Notes: a model not told the origin generated them from the sequence alone. A stretch of 64,000 nt of DNA from CAWBUW01 sp963792075 (GCA_963792075.1 CAWBUW010000009.1:1-64000); one strand, 5' to 3'; shown: positions 35,490 through 44,770, numbered from the stretch's first letter. Translations and numbers: made by a program.

Positions 35490-38151
35490 TCATGGCTTCT
35501 TCGCCAGCCTCTAATTGTTCGAAAAAGTTGTTGACGTCATCCCAAGTTGGGTTAATACTCTGTTGTATCTGGCGATCAATAACGCGCTGCTGCAGTTGAT
35601 CGAAGCTGACCGCGCTTGGTTTATGTTCGGTTCCTGTCCCATTACACTCGGGACAAGCCATTTTTTTAAATTTCAATTCCTTACCAATAATGAATGGCAA
35701 TTGTTCTTCGATTGAGCCGCGGCCATTGCACTTCGGACAGGAAAATAAGGCCTGAATGAGCAATTGTCGGAATAAATCTAACTGATGATTCTGGTTCATA
35801 TCTCCTGCCAGCTTCGCCGCTTCCTGGCGACTATCACTGAACAGGAGAGCTTTACGGCCGAAATTAGGTGGTTCACTCTTGCCAGCTCGCGGCTGAACAC
35901 GGAATCCATCTTCAACAATGAGCGCAAAGGTTTGGGGCCCTTTAGTGCGTAGGTTTTCGATCACTTCCCGGCCATCTGGGCCTGGTGCTCGATAATTTTG
36001 ACAGCGAGGGCACTGTTGTGGAAAATTACTGATTTTTTGGTCATTTTCCCCCTCTGTGGCAGGTTCAGTTTCATATACAAAACGAGCTGCTGGATCATTT
36101 TTGTGAACATGCAAAGTTGTCGCGATCGAACGGGAATTGATTTTATTTGGATCAAATTCTGGATGGGGGCATTCGACACCAAATATCTGATAATCTCGTT
36201 CATTCTGTTTTTCACCACTAAGATCATCTGACCACGGCCATAAACTGCCGGTAGCCTGATCTGGTATACCACCTAGGAACATTAGCCCACAATGCCGGCA
36301 GGTAAATATCTCGAGCACGCGTGCACCGCAATCGCACCAGGGGCGTGGTTCAGTGTAAATCTTTCCGACAGGCCGGGGTCCTTCGCTATTTGATTTGACT
36401 ACGTCCGACACTTCTGGGCAATTAGGATCCATACAAGCCCATAAACCGGAGATGCCGCGGAAAAAGGCGTGCAGACGGACTGATATTAGAGGGGGAAGGT
36501 CAGTAGTGTCTTCAGGCCGTGCAAAGCTGCCAGCACTCAGCACCCCAGCGGTGGCCTGTTGCTGCTCTTCTTGGGTTCCCACACCAGCCCAGGCCTCTTC
36601 AGCTAATCGTGTCAACAAGGTGGCATTGCGGGCGGTCCGATCACGAATCCAGGTTACATCTGGGTATTTCTCGAGAAGTCGGTATAAGGCCACTTGCATT
36701 GCATTCTGATTATCTACTTCTCCAAGATCCAAATCTTTAGCGATTTGCTTTATAGCGGAATGTGGTTCATCCAGATTGAAATTTGTTTGGAAGTTTCCAA
36801 AAGCGCGCAAGGCTCTCGGGGTTGGTAATCGTTCAGCCAGGTTTGCTTGTGGCGATGGAATCCGGATCAGCGAAAAACATTCTTCTGGCTCACCGAACAA
36901 ATCGGACACAAACCTAAGAATTTCGCCCGAAGCTGAGGGTGTGTCAGGCAAAGATGCAGTGGTGGCAATAGCCCGGAATTGTCTTGAGCCGGTCTGTAAA
37001 CCCAGCCGCTCTTTCAACCGGCGAACTAAGTGAGCTACTTCGGTTCCAGCTGCCCCAGTGTAAGTATGGGCTTCATCCAAGACTAAGGTAATACGCGTTT
37101 CAGGGTCGCTCTCCAGCCACTCACGGGTTTTCTGGAAGATGGGGTTTTCGATTGGCCGGACGAGCATATATTCCAACATTGAATAGTTTGTGACCAAGAT
37201 ATCGGGTGGAGCTGCCTGCATATCCCATCGATTTAGCATCTCTGGACTGTCTGGCCGCGGCCAGAAGCCTGTATGTTTGAGTTCATCGCGAAGCTTAACC
37301 CAATCATCATCCAAGCTTTTGTAATATTTCTCTAGTTCTTTTCGCCGCCATTCTTCCTGTGGTGGTCCAGCAATGGGGCATAGGCTTGTATACATTCCAA
37401 AATGGATTGTATTGCCCCGTAAGTGGCGCATTTGCCAAGCCGGGGATGCTCCGCGCGCCAGGATACGGCGCAAGCGCGAGAGTTGGTCGTTGACCAATGC
37501 ATTCATCGGATAAAGAATTATGCCTCGTAGTGCGGCAGTTCGAGTTTCATCCCGGCGAGAATGCAGCCAGGTATTGGTAACAGTGCGATACTCACCTCTC
37601 ACAGGTTGACCATGAGTAGCAGGCCACTTCTTAGCCTCGTTGAGAATGTCGGCAAGAATCGGTAATAAAAAGGCTTCAGTTTTACCAGAACCAGTGCCGC
37701 TAGCTACCAGCAGGCTTTGCTTTTCACCGAAAGCGGCGATAAGCGCTTCTTCCTGATGGGTATATAACGGGTAGCGTCCTACAGGCACGCCAAAACTTAC
37801 TAATTCAGCTAGACCATTTGGTATGTGATCGTATGTTTCTTCGAGGTTTTTTAATGTATGCGCAGTGGGAAAATTTGGAGTTGTTTCTACAAAGGGTTCC
37901 TGTGCCACAATTCCGGGTTTTCGCAGTATTTCGCCGCGCTCAGCAAAAATAATTGGATTTGAGATCCGATATGCAGTCTCCAAATATTGCACGACGGAAT
38001 TCTTTGATGTGTTCAAATGCTTGGTTGGGAGTGAAGGGGATTGGCCGTGTAAAAATATTTTCTTTGGCCGGCAAATATGGATCGCCTGCATTTTCTTGCT
38101 GATGTTCTTCCTCAACTTCATCAGGCCATTCGGAGAGAGCCCACCGACCAT
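35464..38151 (-). CDS. druE: DruE-like helicase, N-terminal helicase segment (motifs I-IV)
   Basis: An 895-residue frame with SF2 motifs Q/I (YTHQEEALIAAF, VASGTGSGKTEAF), Ia (ILYPMNALVNDQ), Ib (TNYSMLEYMLVRP), II (LVLDEAHTY), III (ATTASL) and IV (LLFSDSRQEAAKLA). It also has zinc clusters, including a DnaJ-like CPKCNGRG/CPECNGTG pair. The first roughly 50 residues are out-of-frame translation; true homology begins at VQYLETAYRISNP, where it should join the upstream segment ending FEHIKEFRRA. The intact gene would span 38338-32575, about 1,920 residues, close to DruE size. Confidence 0.82.
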   Translation of the reverse strand: MVGGLSPNGLMKLRKNISKKMQAIHICRPKKIFLHGQSPSLPTKHLNTSKNSVVQYLETAYRISNPIIFAERGEILRKPGIVAQEPFVETTPNFPTAHTLKNLEETYDHIPNGLAELVSFGVPVGRYPLYTHQEEALIAAFGEKQSLLVASGTGSGKTEAFLLPILADILNEAKKWPATHGQPVRGEYRTVTNTWLHSRRDETRTAALRGIILYPMNALVNDQLSRLRRILARGASPAWQMRHLRGNTIHFGMYTSLCPIAGPPQEEWRRKELEKYYKSLDDDWVKLRDELKHTGFWPRPDSPEMLNRWDMQAAPPDILVTNYSMLEYMLVRPIENPIFQKTREWLESDPETRITLVLDEAHTYTGAAGTEVAHLVRRLKERLGLQTGSRQFRAIATTASLPDTPSASGEILRFVSDLFGEPEECFSLIRIPSPQANLAERLPTPRALRAFGNFQTNFNLDEPHSAIKQIAKDLDLGEVDNQNAMQVALYRLLEKYPDVTWIRDRTARNATLLTRLAEEAWAGVGTQEEQQQATAGVLSAGSFARPEDTTDLPPLISVRLHAFFRGISGLWACMDPNCPEVSDVVKSNSEGPRPVGKIYTEPRPWCDCGARVLEIFTCRHCGLMFLGGIPDQATGSLWPWSDDLSGEKQNERDYQIFGVECPHPEFDPNKINSRSIATTLHVHKNDPAARFVYETEPATEGENDQKISNFPQQCPRCQNYRAPGPDGREVIENLRTKGPQTFALIVEDGFRVQPRAGKSEPPNFGRKALLFSDSRQEAAKLAGDMNQNHQLDLFRQLLIQALFSCPKCNGRGSIEEQLPFIIGKELKFKKMACPECNGTGTEHKPSAVSFDQLQQRVIDRQIQQSINPTWDDVNNFFEQLEAGEEAMNAKAEEYF

Positions 38152-38338
38152 CTAGAAGCAATCGAAAGAGACCTTGGTTTTGTTGCAAGAAAGACCTTTT
38201 TATCAAGTCTGAGGTAAAGTGGGCTTCTAATAAACGATTTGTTTCAGCCGTCAACTCATCCAGAGTGATAGGATGACCGATATTTTGAAAGGCTTCAACA
38301 ATTTTGAAGGTAATTTGTGTTGGAGTGAATGGTGCCAT
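37940..38338 (-). CDS. druE: DruE-like helicase, extreme N-terminal segment
   Basis: A 132-residue frame with a winged-helix-like start (RLLLDGRWALSEWPDE) and the block PFTPNQAFEHIKEFRRA that precedes the helicase core in long DruE-type proteins. Good homology stops near 38000, where a +1 shift would lead to VQYLETAYRI in the next frame; the last 17 residues are shadow. The ATG at 38338 lies 39 bases after the stop of the coiled-coil segment and is the likely start of the whole helicase gene. Confidence 0.7.
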   Translation of the reverse strand: MAPFTPTQITFKIVEAFQNIGHPITLDELTAETNRLLEAHFTSDLIKRSFLQQNQGLFRLLLDGRWALSEWPDEVEEEHQQENAGDPYLPAKENIFTRPIPFTPNQAFEHIKEFRRAIFGDCISDLKSNYFC

Positions 38339-38377
38339 GGAATATCCTATTCATAAGTAACGGGGGGTAGAAACCAA

Positions 38378-38764
38378 TTACCTCAAACCTATCAGCCGGG
38401 CAAATAGTTGTCCGAACGGTGTGGCTAAGGCATTGTCGACCTTCCTCTGGCGGGACGCGAGAGCTGCATAGTCTTGGGTCAGGCGGGTATGTGTCTCATC
38501 AAGTGCGTCTAATTGATTACGAAGCGTTGACAACTGCTCGGTGAGTTGTGCCTGCACAACTGCAGATTCCTCTAAATTAGTAGCCTTTTCGGTATTCACT
38601 ATTATCAGTTGGGCTTCCAAGACCTGGATGGTAGCAGTGCACTTTTTCAATTCTCCAGCCCTCTTCTGGGCTTGCTCATGGTGAGAATCTAATTCAACTA
38701 CTAACTGTGCGCGGCTTAGCCATGAGATCATTGACCTGTGCAGTCGAAGCGGTAAGAGCGCCAT
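38378..38764 (-). CDS. C-terminal coiled-coil segment of the large operon protein, shifted frame
   Basis: A 128-residue frame whose first 18 residues are shadow. From AQLVVELDSHHEQA onward it is a heptad-like coiled coil that smoothly continues the coiled coil of the 1173-residue frame upstream and ends GQLFARLIGLR. A single +1 shift near 38705-38720 would join the two, giving a protein of about 1,280 residues. I read it as part of that gene rather than as a separate one. Confidence 0.6.
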   Translation of the reverse strand: MALLPLRLHRSMISWLSRAQLVVELDSHHEQAQKRAGELKKCTATIQVLEAQLIIVNTEKATNLEESAVVQAQLTEQLSTLRNQLDALDETHTRLTQDYAALASRQRKVDNALATPFGQLFARLIGLR

Positions 38765-41700
38765 TGACTTGCTGCAACTGATGAAGTAGCGCGTCTAATT
38801 CGCTGCTCAAGCCCGCATTCTGCTCTTGAAGAGTAGCTATCTTCTGCGCAGATTCGGCCTGGATTTCAGCCATCTGTTGGCTGTTTTGATCCAGTTCTGC
38901 TTGTAGTGCAACGGTCTGGGCAGTTATCTCTTCGTAGATCTTCTGTTCTTGGCGCAATAGTGCCAATTCTGTCCGGGCTGTCTGGAATTGGGTATCTTTT
39001 TCTTGATAGGCTTGCTGATTTAAACGCAAGCTTTCCAACTCTGCTAAGTTGTTGTTATTAGCGTCGGTGAGTTCGGTGACAAGCAACTGGATGTGAGAAA
39101 AACTATCCCTTAACTCAGCCATAAGTTGGTCCCCTTGGGATTTCTCAGTTTCCAGGGTTTGAACTCTAGCCAATAGATTAGCTTTTTCACCCCTTAATCC
39201 CTGGACAGTTTTCTCCAAGGATTGGACCTCTTGTTCCAACAGAGATGCCCAAGTTGTGTTCTCCTGTTCTTTTTCCTCACCTTCAGAGAGAAGGGCAATC
39301 TGGCTTTTCAGAGCTGTATTTTCGTCTACCAATTCTTTCATTTTCATGTCGAATGCCCTCTTCCTTTGTTGATCAAAAGACCAGTAGCCTCTGCTCTCGG
39401 GTACAAAATATCGCAACTCTTCATAGAGACAGTCGGCAAGGCTTAGGGTCTCAAAGATGGTACTGCGAGTCGCTGTTCGCTGGTAATCAACCAGTTGGAA
39501 AATATCTTCGCGATGGAGGGGAATGCCCATGGCCACCATTACATCAATCATAAGATCGTGATAGCTCATGCTGACCCGACGCGCCTCTTCAATCAATCTT
39601 TTGATATCTTGATGCTGCATTGCTTCGTTATAAACACGCTGGTCACGCTTTCCATAAGGCCGTATATATAGCCTATCCACCTGGGTCCCAGGTTGGATAG
39701 AGATCTTGTCACCATATGTCAACCCCCGCACTTGTAGCCAATCGCGAATGTTTAATATGGTATGGGTCTCATCAATAAAGGCAACCATCTCGTTAGATTC
39801 ATCGTCCACTATCAAGATAGTTTCAGCAGTTGCCGGAATCCAATTCTTCAACGACCTTTTAAGCCGTATATTCCCATGCAGAATATCCATATAGGATAAG
39901 GTGCGATAAAACTTGATCTGATCTCCTTCTGTCGATGATTGTTTTTCCGAACGACCCACGCGCTTTGTGAGCGTAGTGGGTACATCAGCAATGGTCTCAT
40001 TCGCTGTCCCTGGAGCAGAAGTGGCCTCTAAAACTGCAACCCCACGGTACGAGGCACGTTCAAAATCGGGGGATAGCCAGGTTTCAAGACCCCAGAAATC
40101 TTGGTGTATTTTCACAAAACGGTCATCCAGAGCAAGCAAATCAGGCGCATTAGTTAGACGACCGTCCCATCTAATGGAATTCAACCCGATATCCTTTAAG
40201 GATATCGCCCTTGAATCAAGTGGTAACCCAGAAAGGTAAGCATATATCTTCTCTATCTCTGCTGAAGTTAGCTCTCGGAATACCTTCTGACGGGAATACC
40301 AGAGATTATCTAGGTGGATGAAGCGTCGATCGTAGGGCAAAACATCATCAGCATTGGTGACATCAGGTGGTAAGTTCAGAACCTTTTGGAATAATAATTC
40401 CAACTTATCACCAGCACCCGCATATCGATCCAGCTCTGCAAGTAAGCGATTTAGATCGGCAAGCTTCAATTCATAACGGCAAAACCAGCGGTTGAGCTCA
40501 TCCTGAGCAAAGCGAGTATCTTCATCGGGGAAGAAAAAGGCGGATGTTCCGTGGTACCCAATTACTTCGCATACCAAACCAGAAACTACATTATCATGTA
40601 AGTGCTGCTTGGTTTGAAGTAGATATTCATAAACAGGATCATTCAAGCAGACCCAAGAGGATAAACCCCAACGATTGCCCGGAAATGATTGGAAGCGTTT
40701 ATCGAATTCGAGATTGTATTCAGGATCTGTGAGTTGGATCGTATCCAGGATCTCAACTTCAGTAAGAGGCAAATTGCTTCTAGATAGTAATTTGTAGAAG
40801 AAATCGTTGTCGCGCTGTCCTTCGGGAATAACTCGCCAAACTTTTTCGCTAATGGATACTAGCACGAACCTACGATCATTGCGGAGATAAGCTTCGAGTG
40901 TGATATAGAACATATCAATGGGAGATGGGAGATTTATATCATGCAGAACCGCTGGCAAGATCTTATCGAGCGCAGCTTGGGGAATTTCCGATAAGGCTGC
41001 ATAGATCTTATCAACCAAGTAGGGTAATTTATCTTTATTTAACCAGTGAATATTAGTGATCTGAATGGCTTGGTAAGCTGCTCGCAAGCCAGCCAGAATC
41101 ACATCTTGAAATTGGTTCAAGCAGATTGGGGAAATGGCGGTAGGTGCGACCGACTTTACTATATCATCAAAGGAAACCGCAAAGTCTCGCTCTGATAATA
41201 CCTGAATAACCAAGCTCCGTACAACCTCGAACCGCGGTTGAGAAATCCAAGTTTCCTCTCCAACCGAAACTATATGAGGATTGTTTAGGAGTTGGGATTT
41301 AACAAGTGTAATGATAGCATATGAAAATTTTGTAATATCTAGATCAGGGAATTGTTGCTTCAGTAGATAATTGGTGGAAAGAGGCAAGTTATCATCGGTA
41401 AATAAATGATCATACGAAGCTGTATCGAACTTAAATAGCGATTGTACAAGGTAGCAGCCTGGGCTGTACTCTAGAAAACGGTTATCCAGTTTATTGGTAA
41501 GATATTCTCCTAAGACTGAAGCCTCTTCAGGAGAAATAGAAATATTGGGAAATATAAATTTCAGTTGTTCATTAAGACAGAGCGGATTGTTAGCCTGACT
41601 AATCAGACGAGCAAAGACCTCTAATGTAGTTGGTAGAAACTGGGTAGATGCGACAATTTTCCTGGCTATGATACTTACCTGGTAATTTTTGAATACTTCC

Positions 41701-42215
41701 ACAAGAGCAGCGTCGGAGTAGTGATCAGGAAATGCAGGGTTTTTAAAACAGAATTCCGGCCACTCTTTCCGAAAAATTGATGCGAATGATACTGGTGTAT
41801 AAGAATTTATCACATCCGATACATGGCAGCTGGCGAGTTTCTCAATAACGGTCCTATATACCCATAAATTTTCCCCCACTCGCAAACAAATTGGCATATT
41901 CGCAAGATGAGCTTCTACAGATTTTATTATCGACTTAAATTCGGTCTCGGTATACCTCGCATCCGAACACAAGTGATCTACTATTACGAAATGGATATCA
42001 ACTGGACAGTGGGATTGCTTCATCTCGGCAATGACGATATCAAGAGGTATGCAGTACCAAAGAATGCGTTGCTGAGCTATCCGAACAGCCTGGCCACCGA
42101 ATTTATCAGGATTTTCGACCACAAATTGGAACCATACCGCAGCATCGGCAATTTCTCCAGCTATTAGATACGAATATGCTTTGTCGAAAATTTCTCTCGG
42201 ATTAATTTCTTCCAT
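38694..42215 (-). CDS. large winged-helix-repeat and coiled-coil protein heading the Druantia-like operon
   Basis: A 1173-residue protein not matching DruB, DruC, DruD, DruF, DruG, DruH or DruM in any way I can recognise. Residues about 60-780 contain successive units of helix-turn-helix type ending in D.RF....WGL..W-like strands (RFVLVSISEKVWRV, RFQSFPGNRWGLSSW, RFVKIHQDFWGLETW), resembling HARE-HTH or B-block repeats. Residues about 820-900 form a beta domain (DILHGNIRLKRSLK, GDKISI). From about 980 to the end it is coiled coil. It probably binds DNA and forms elongated dimers; both are inference. Expected partner of DruE-like and DruA genes. Confidence 0.75.
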   Translation of the reverse strand: MEEINPREIFDKAYSYLIAGEIADAAVWFQFVVENPDKFGGQAVRIAQQRILWYCIPLDIVIAEMKQSHCPVDIHFVIVDHLCSDARYTETEFKSIIKSVEAHLANMPICLRVGENLWVYRTVIEKLASCHVSDVINSYTPVSFASIFRKEWPEFCFKNPAFPDHYSDAALVEVFKNYQVSIIARKIVASTQFLPTTLEVFARLISQANNPLCLNEQLKFIFPNISISPEEASVLGEYLTNKLDNRFLEYSPGCYLVQSLFKFDTASYDHLFTDDNLPLSTNYLLKQQFPDLDITKFSYAIITLVKSQLLNNPHIVSVGEETWISQPRFEVVRSLVIQVLSERDFAVSFDDIVKSVAPTAISPICLNQFQDVILAGLRAAYQAIQITNIHWLNKDKLPYLVDKIYAALSEIPQAALDKILPAVLHDINLPSPIDMFYITLEAYLRNDRRFVLVSISEKVWRVIPEGQRDNDFFYKLLSRSNLPLTEVEILDTIQLTDPEYNLEFDKRFQSFPGNRWGLSSWVCLNDPVYEYLLQTKQHLHDNVVSGLVCEVIGYHGTSAFFFPDEDTRFAQDELNRWFCRYELKLADLNRLLAELDRYAGAGDKLELLFQKVLNLPPDVTNADDVLPYDRRFIHLDNLWYSRQKVFRELTSAEIEKIYAYLSGLPLDSRAISLKDIGLNSIRWDGRLTNAPDLLALDDRFVKIHQDFWGLETWLSPDFERASYRGVAVLEATSAPGTANETIADVPTTLTKRVGRSEKQSSTEGDQIKFYRTLSYMDILHGNIRLKRSLKNWIPATAETILIVDDESNEMVAFIDETHTILNIRDWLQVRGLTYGDKISIQPGTQVDRLYIRPYGKRDQRVYNEAMQHQDIKRLIEEARRVSMSYHDLMIDVMVAMGIPLHREDIFQLVDYQRTATRSTIFETLSLADCLYEELRYFVPESRGYWSFDQQRKRAFDMKMKELVDENTALKSQIALLSEGEEKEQENTTWASLLEQEVQSLEKTVQGLRGEKANLLARVQTLETEKSQGDQLMAELRDSFSHIQLLVTELTDANNNNLAELESLRLNQQAYQEKDTQFQTARTELALLRQEQKIYEEITAQTVALQAELDQNSQQMAEIQAESAQKIATLQEQNAGLSSELDALLHQLQQVNGALTASTAQVNDLMAKPRTVSS

Positions 42216-42341
42216 GTATCTCTCGAGATTATATACAAATTTGAAAGGATGGAAGATGGGAGGGCATAGCGTGGCGCGAGGGGTCGACTATTGAGCCAGC
42301 TCTCTTACGCCCTCATCCTGGTGTTGGCGGGCGTGAGGCAA

Positions 42342-42884
42342 TTAGAAAGATTTATGCTGAAAGAGTCCCCAGGACCCCTTGACCTGATCAGCTTGTGATG
42401 CTCCCATGGGCTGAACCCCGGCAATCATCGCGGGAGCATCGGGATGAAAAGTAAAGGATGAATCCATATCAATCCAATTCACCGGAAAACATACCGTATG
42501 GGCATAATCGAACGGCTCTGGACCATCCCAGCGATAACTATCCCAGGCGTTTCGCTCCGCCTGGCAAATTCCCAACGCTGTGCCAGCACCTTGAGCCGAC
42601 TCAACAGCTACAACTAAATCACCTTGAGCGATATTCATCAGATTGTATAAATTTTTCAAGGCTGCGGGTGGCTTGGCAGCATCGGCTGGATATATAGGAC
42701 ATGCAAGTAATTGGATCAGCCTCTCAAAATCAGGCCGGTTCTCCTGCCAATAAGGGCTGAAATAGTTGGCTAAAATCGACAAGTCCCCTAGACCTGGCCA
42801 TCCTTGTGCAATCACTTTACGATATTTCAATCCCAGATAGGTATTCTTCATTGCACGATTAATGGTCAGCCACCAAACTTTCAT
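42342..42884 (-). CDS. EVE-like (PUA-fold) domain protein
   Basis: A 180-residue protein with the pattern of EVE/PUA-like modified-base readers: N-terminal WWLTIN, NTYLGLKYRKVIAQGWPGLGDLS, GDLVVAVESAQGAGTALGICQ and a terminal FDYAHTVCFPVNWID. Such domains often sit beside restriction and defence genes and recognise modified DNA. The assignment is from pattern only. GAGGAGG precedes the ATG by about seven bases. It is co-directional with, and 126 bases upstream of, the Druantia-like operon, so it may belong to it. Confidence 0.5.
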   Translation of the reverse strand: MKVWWLTINRAMKNTYLGLKYRKVIAQGWPGLGDLSILANYFSPYWQENRPDFERLIQLLACPIYPADAAKPPAALKNLYNLMNIAQGDLVVAVESAQGAGTALGICQAERNAWDSYRWDGPEPFDYAHTVCFPVNWIDMDSSFTFHPDAPAMIAGVQPMGASQADQVKGSWGLFQHKSF

Positions 42885-42926
42885 TTCACTCCTCCTCTAA
42901 AATCATCTTATTGATTAATCACAACA

Positions 42927-43757
42927 TTACGGTTCGAATGTTACCTGGTCAGACAGCGGAGCAGATTTTAGCTTTGCCAACAGCGTACGCGTGACGGATG
43001 CGACATATTCCAACTCAACTTCATCCTCCCATCCCCACCCAGCTACTGAGTGCGTGAAGTTGCGATAGGAAAATTCTACGAACAGTGTCACCCGGTTTTC
43101 GCCGCTGGATTGCATCTCGCGTTGAATACATGCGTTTGTGAGGTCTCCAATCTTTAAATCAGTCTCAATTAACGTAAATTTGGAGCCTGATTTCACGCAA
43201 TTGCTGTACTTGGTAAGCAACAATTGCGCTCCTGCTGATGTTCGAAAGAGCACAACATTGTTGTACATGTTTTCTGGTGCAATCACCGTTCTGGTGCCAC
43301 GATCATAATATACTACCCAGCCATCCACCCGACCCGTCGCTGCCAGGTATTCTCGGCCCTCATCCACCCCCCAACCAGAAACGACCTCGCTGTTACGATG
43401 AGGGCTGATCCAGCTAGAGTTTGGCAGGTAGTATTTAGCATCTTTCGGTAAATCTTCAGCTTTCAGCATCATGTCCTGTGGGTCTACATCAATCACACGC
43501 AGATCTGGCGTAGGGCTGGGAGTCTCCGTTGGTGTGGCTGTGGCAGTCGGCTCTGGTGTATCGGTGGGAGTAGCTGTAAGCGTTGGCTCGAGCGTGGCCG
43601 TGGGCATTGGCGTATTGGATGCAGTCGGATTGGCAGTTGCTGTCTGCGCAATAGCAGTTTGCACCACACCTGAATTGACTGTTGCTGTAGATGTACAACC
43701 AATAAGAAGAATTCCGAGAAAACCCCCATAAATCAAAAATCGGATTGAATTTACCAT
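42927..43757 (-). CDS. secreted lipoprotein with Pro/Thr-rich linker
   Basis: A 276-residue protein. The signal sequence ends LLIGC at residues 17-21, a lipobox. A Thr/Pro/Ala/Glu-rich low-complexity linker covers about 45-85, and the globular part begins DVDPQDMMLKAEDLP. The repeated Pro-Thr codons also give open frames on the other strand. No known domain; the linker plus small domain is common for Chloroflexota surface lipoproteins. GGAGG is eight bases before the ATG. Confidence 0.75.
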   Translation of the reverse strand: MVNSIRFLIYGGFLGILLIGCTSTATVNSGVVQTAIAQTATANPTASNTPMPTATLEPTLTATPTDTPEPTATATPTETPSPTPDLRVIDVDPQDMMLKAEDLPKDAKYYLPNSSWISPHRNSEVVSGWGVDEGREYLAATGRVDGWVVYYDRGTRTVIAPENMYNNVVLFRTSAGAQLLLTKYSNCVKSGSKFTLIETDLKIGDLTNACIQREMQSSGENRVTLFVEFSYRNFTHSVAGWGWEDEVELEYVASVTRTLLAKLKSAPLSDQVTFEP

Positions 43758-43791
43758 TCCAGTAACCTCCCCACTTCTTCATTTCCTTGAT

Positions 43792-44340
43792 TTACTCCCC
43801 CTCACGCGGAGGCCATGGCCTCGCCAACGGGTTCCGGGCGAGGTTTATCCATATACGAGAATATGATACATCAGAGTGGGCAGAATGGCAAACGCGTTTT
43901 GGAAGGGATGAGGCGGACAGCCCCTTCATTCTTTCCCTTATGCGCCTCCTGCATGTGATTTTCGAGGTCGCTTGCACAGCCTTCTCCTTCGCCGGTTGCG
44001 CATACTCCTCTTTCACCGGCGCTGGCTGTATTTCCTCTTTAACCCCCTCCTGGATCACCTCATACTTCTGCCGGATGACCTCCTGAAATTCTGGCGAAAT
44101 GGCATGCCAATCCAGGATATCCACGCGGATCGGCAGGTCGCTTTCTTCAAAAGCTACGCTGAGCTTGCTCAACTCGGATAGGGTGAGCTTCCGCCGGCCT
44201 ACAATGGCGATATCCAGATCCGAGTAGCTCTTAGCCGTCCAGGTTACGCGCGAGCCAAAGGCGCGCACTTCAGCAGCGGGGACGAGCGCCGCCAGGATAC
44301 TTGTGACTGTTTTCAAATACTGCGGGGACAGGTCAATCAT
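43792..44340 (-). CDS. mntA: MNT-domain nucleotidyltransferase antitoxin (MntA-like)
   Basis: About 182 residues. The minimal nucleotidyltransferase motif GSRVTWTAKSYSDLD (GS-x10-DxD; Gly29, Ser30, Asp41, Asp43) and later VDILDW are intact. In HepT-MntA (type VII) modules this enzyme AMPylates the HEPN toxin. The ATG at 44340 overlaps the hepT stop by eight bases. After about residue 105 the sequence is Lys/Glu/Pro-rich and then runs through the left direct repeat, so the last 50-60 residues probably come from read-through into foreign sequence. Confidence 0.82.
   Translation of the reverse strand: MIDLSPQYLKTVTSILAALVPAAEVRAFGSRVTWTAKSYSDLDIAIVGRRKLTLSELSKLSVAFEESDLPIRVDILDWHAISPEFQEVIRQKYEVIQEGVKEEIQPAPVKEEYAQPAKEKAVQATSKITCRRRIRERMKGLSASSLPKRVCHSAHSDVSYSRIWINLARNPLARPWPPREGE
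43849..43895. repeat. 47-bp direct repeat, left copy, flanking the HepT-MntA pair
   Basis: Matches 44767-44813 in the same orientation at 45 of 47 positions. The core GAGTGGGCAGAATGGCAAACGC resembles the 5' part of a tRNA-Leu gene (GAGTGGCGGAATGGCAGACGC), so it may be a remnant of a tRNA-associated attachment site. This is inference. Confidence 0.8.
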
Positions 44341-44770
44341 TGCGCGCTTTAAGGTTGGCAAGCAGCCGCTGCGCAGCGCGCGTAAAATCAGCCATCACTT
44401 TCAAGATCTCTTCAGCCAGCAGGCTGTCGTAGCGGTGCGAGGTCTGGTTGCGAGCCTCATGGTACGTCATCCACTCATCCACGTCTTCAATCAGGTGATT
44501 CTCAGCCGCCAGGCGGAAAAGCTCGTGCCGGGAAACGCCATCCGCCGCTTCAGGGCTGATGTTGTTTTCCAACCAACGTTTAATGGCCTTCCAGCACAGC
44601 TCGTAGGTGAATTCCAGGTTCTGGATCAACCCGGCTTGAAGACCAAACCGAACCACCTGATCCTGTGCGGTCATGAACTTTTGGTCGCTGACGCGTTCGT
44701 GAAGCTGCGCCAGGGATGTGATGGCCTTTTCAAGTTGGGTCAGGTTTTGTCGAGATGCTTTAGGTTCCAT
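44333..44770 (-). CDS. hepT: HEPN-domain RNase toxin (HepT-like)
   Basis: A 145-residue all-helical HEPN protein of the group formerly named nucleotidyltransferase substrate-binding protein. It carries the toxin motif R-x4-H-x-Y as RNQTSHRY (Arg107, His112, Tyr114); the Tyr is the residue AMPylated by MntA in this family, and the module should therefore be active. The start codon is within the right direct repeat. It overlaps mntA by eight bases, the standard toxin-antitoxin layout. Confidence 0.85.
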   Translation of the reverse strand: MEPKASRQNLTQLEKAITSLAQLHERVSDQKFMTAQDQVVRFGLQAGLIQNLEFTYELCWKAIKRWLENNISPEAADGVSRHELFRLAAENHLIEDVDEWMTYHEARNQTSHRYDSLLAEEILKVMADFTRAAQRLLANLKARND

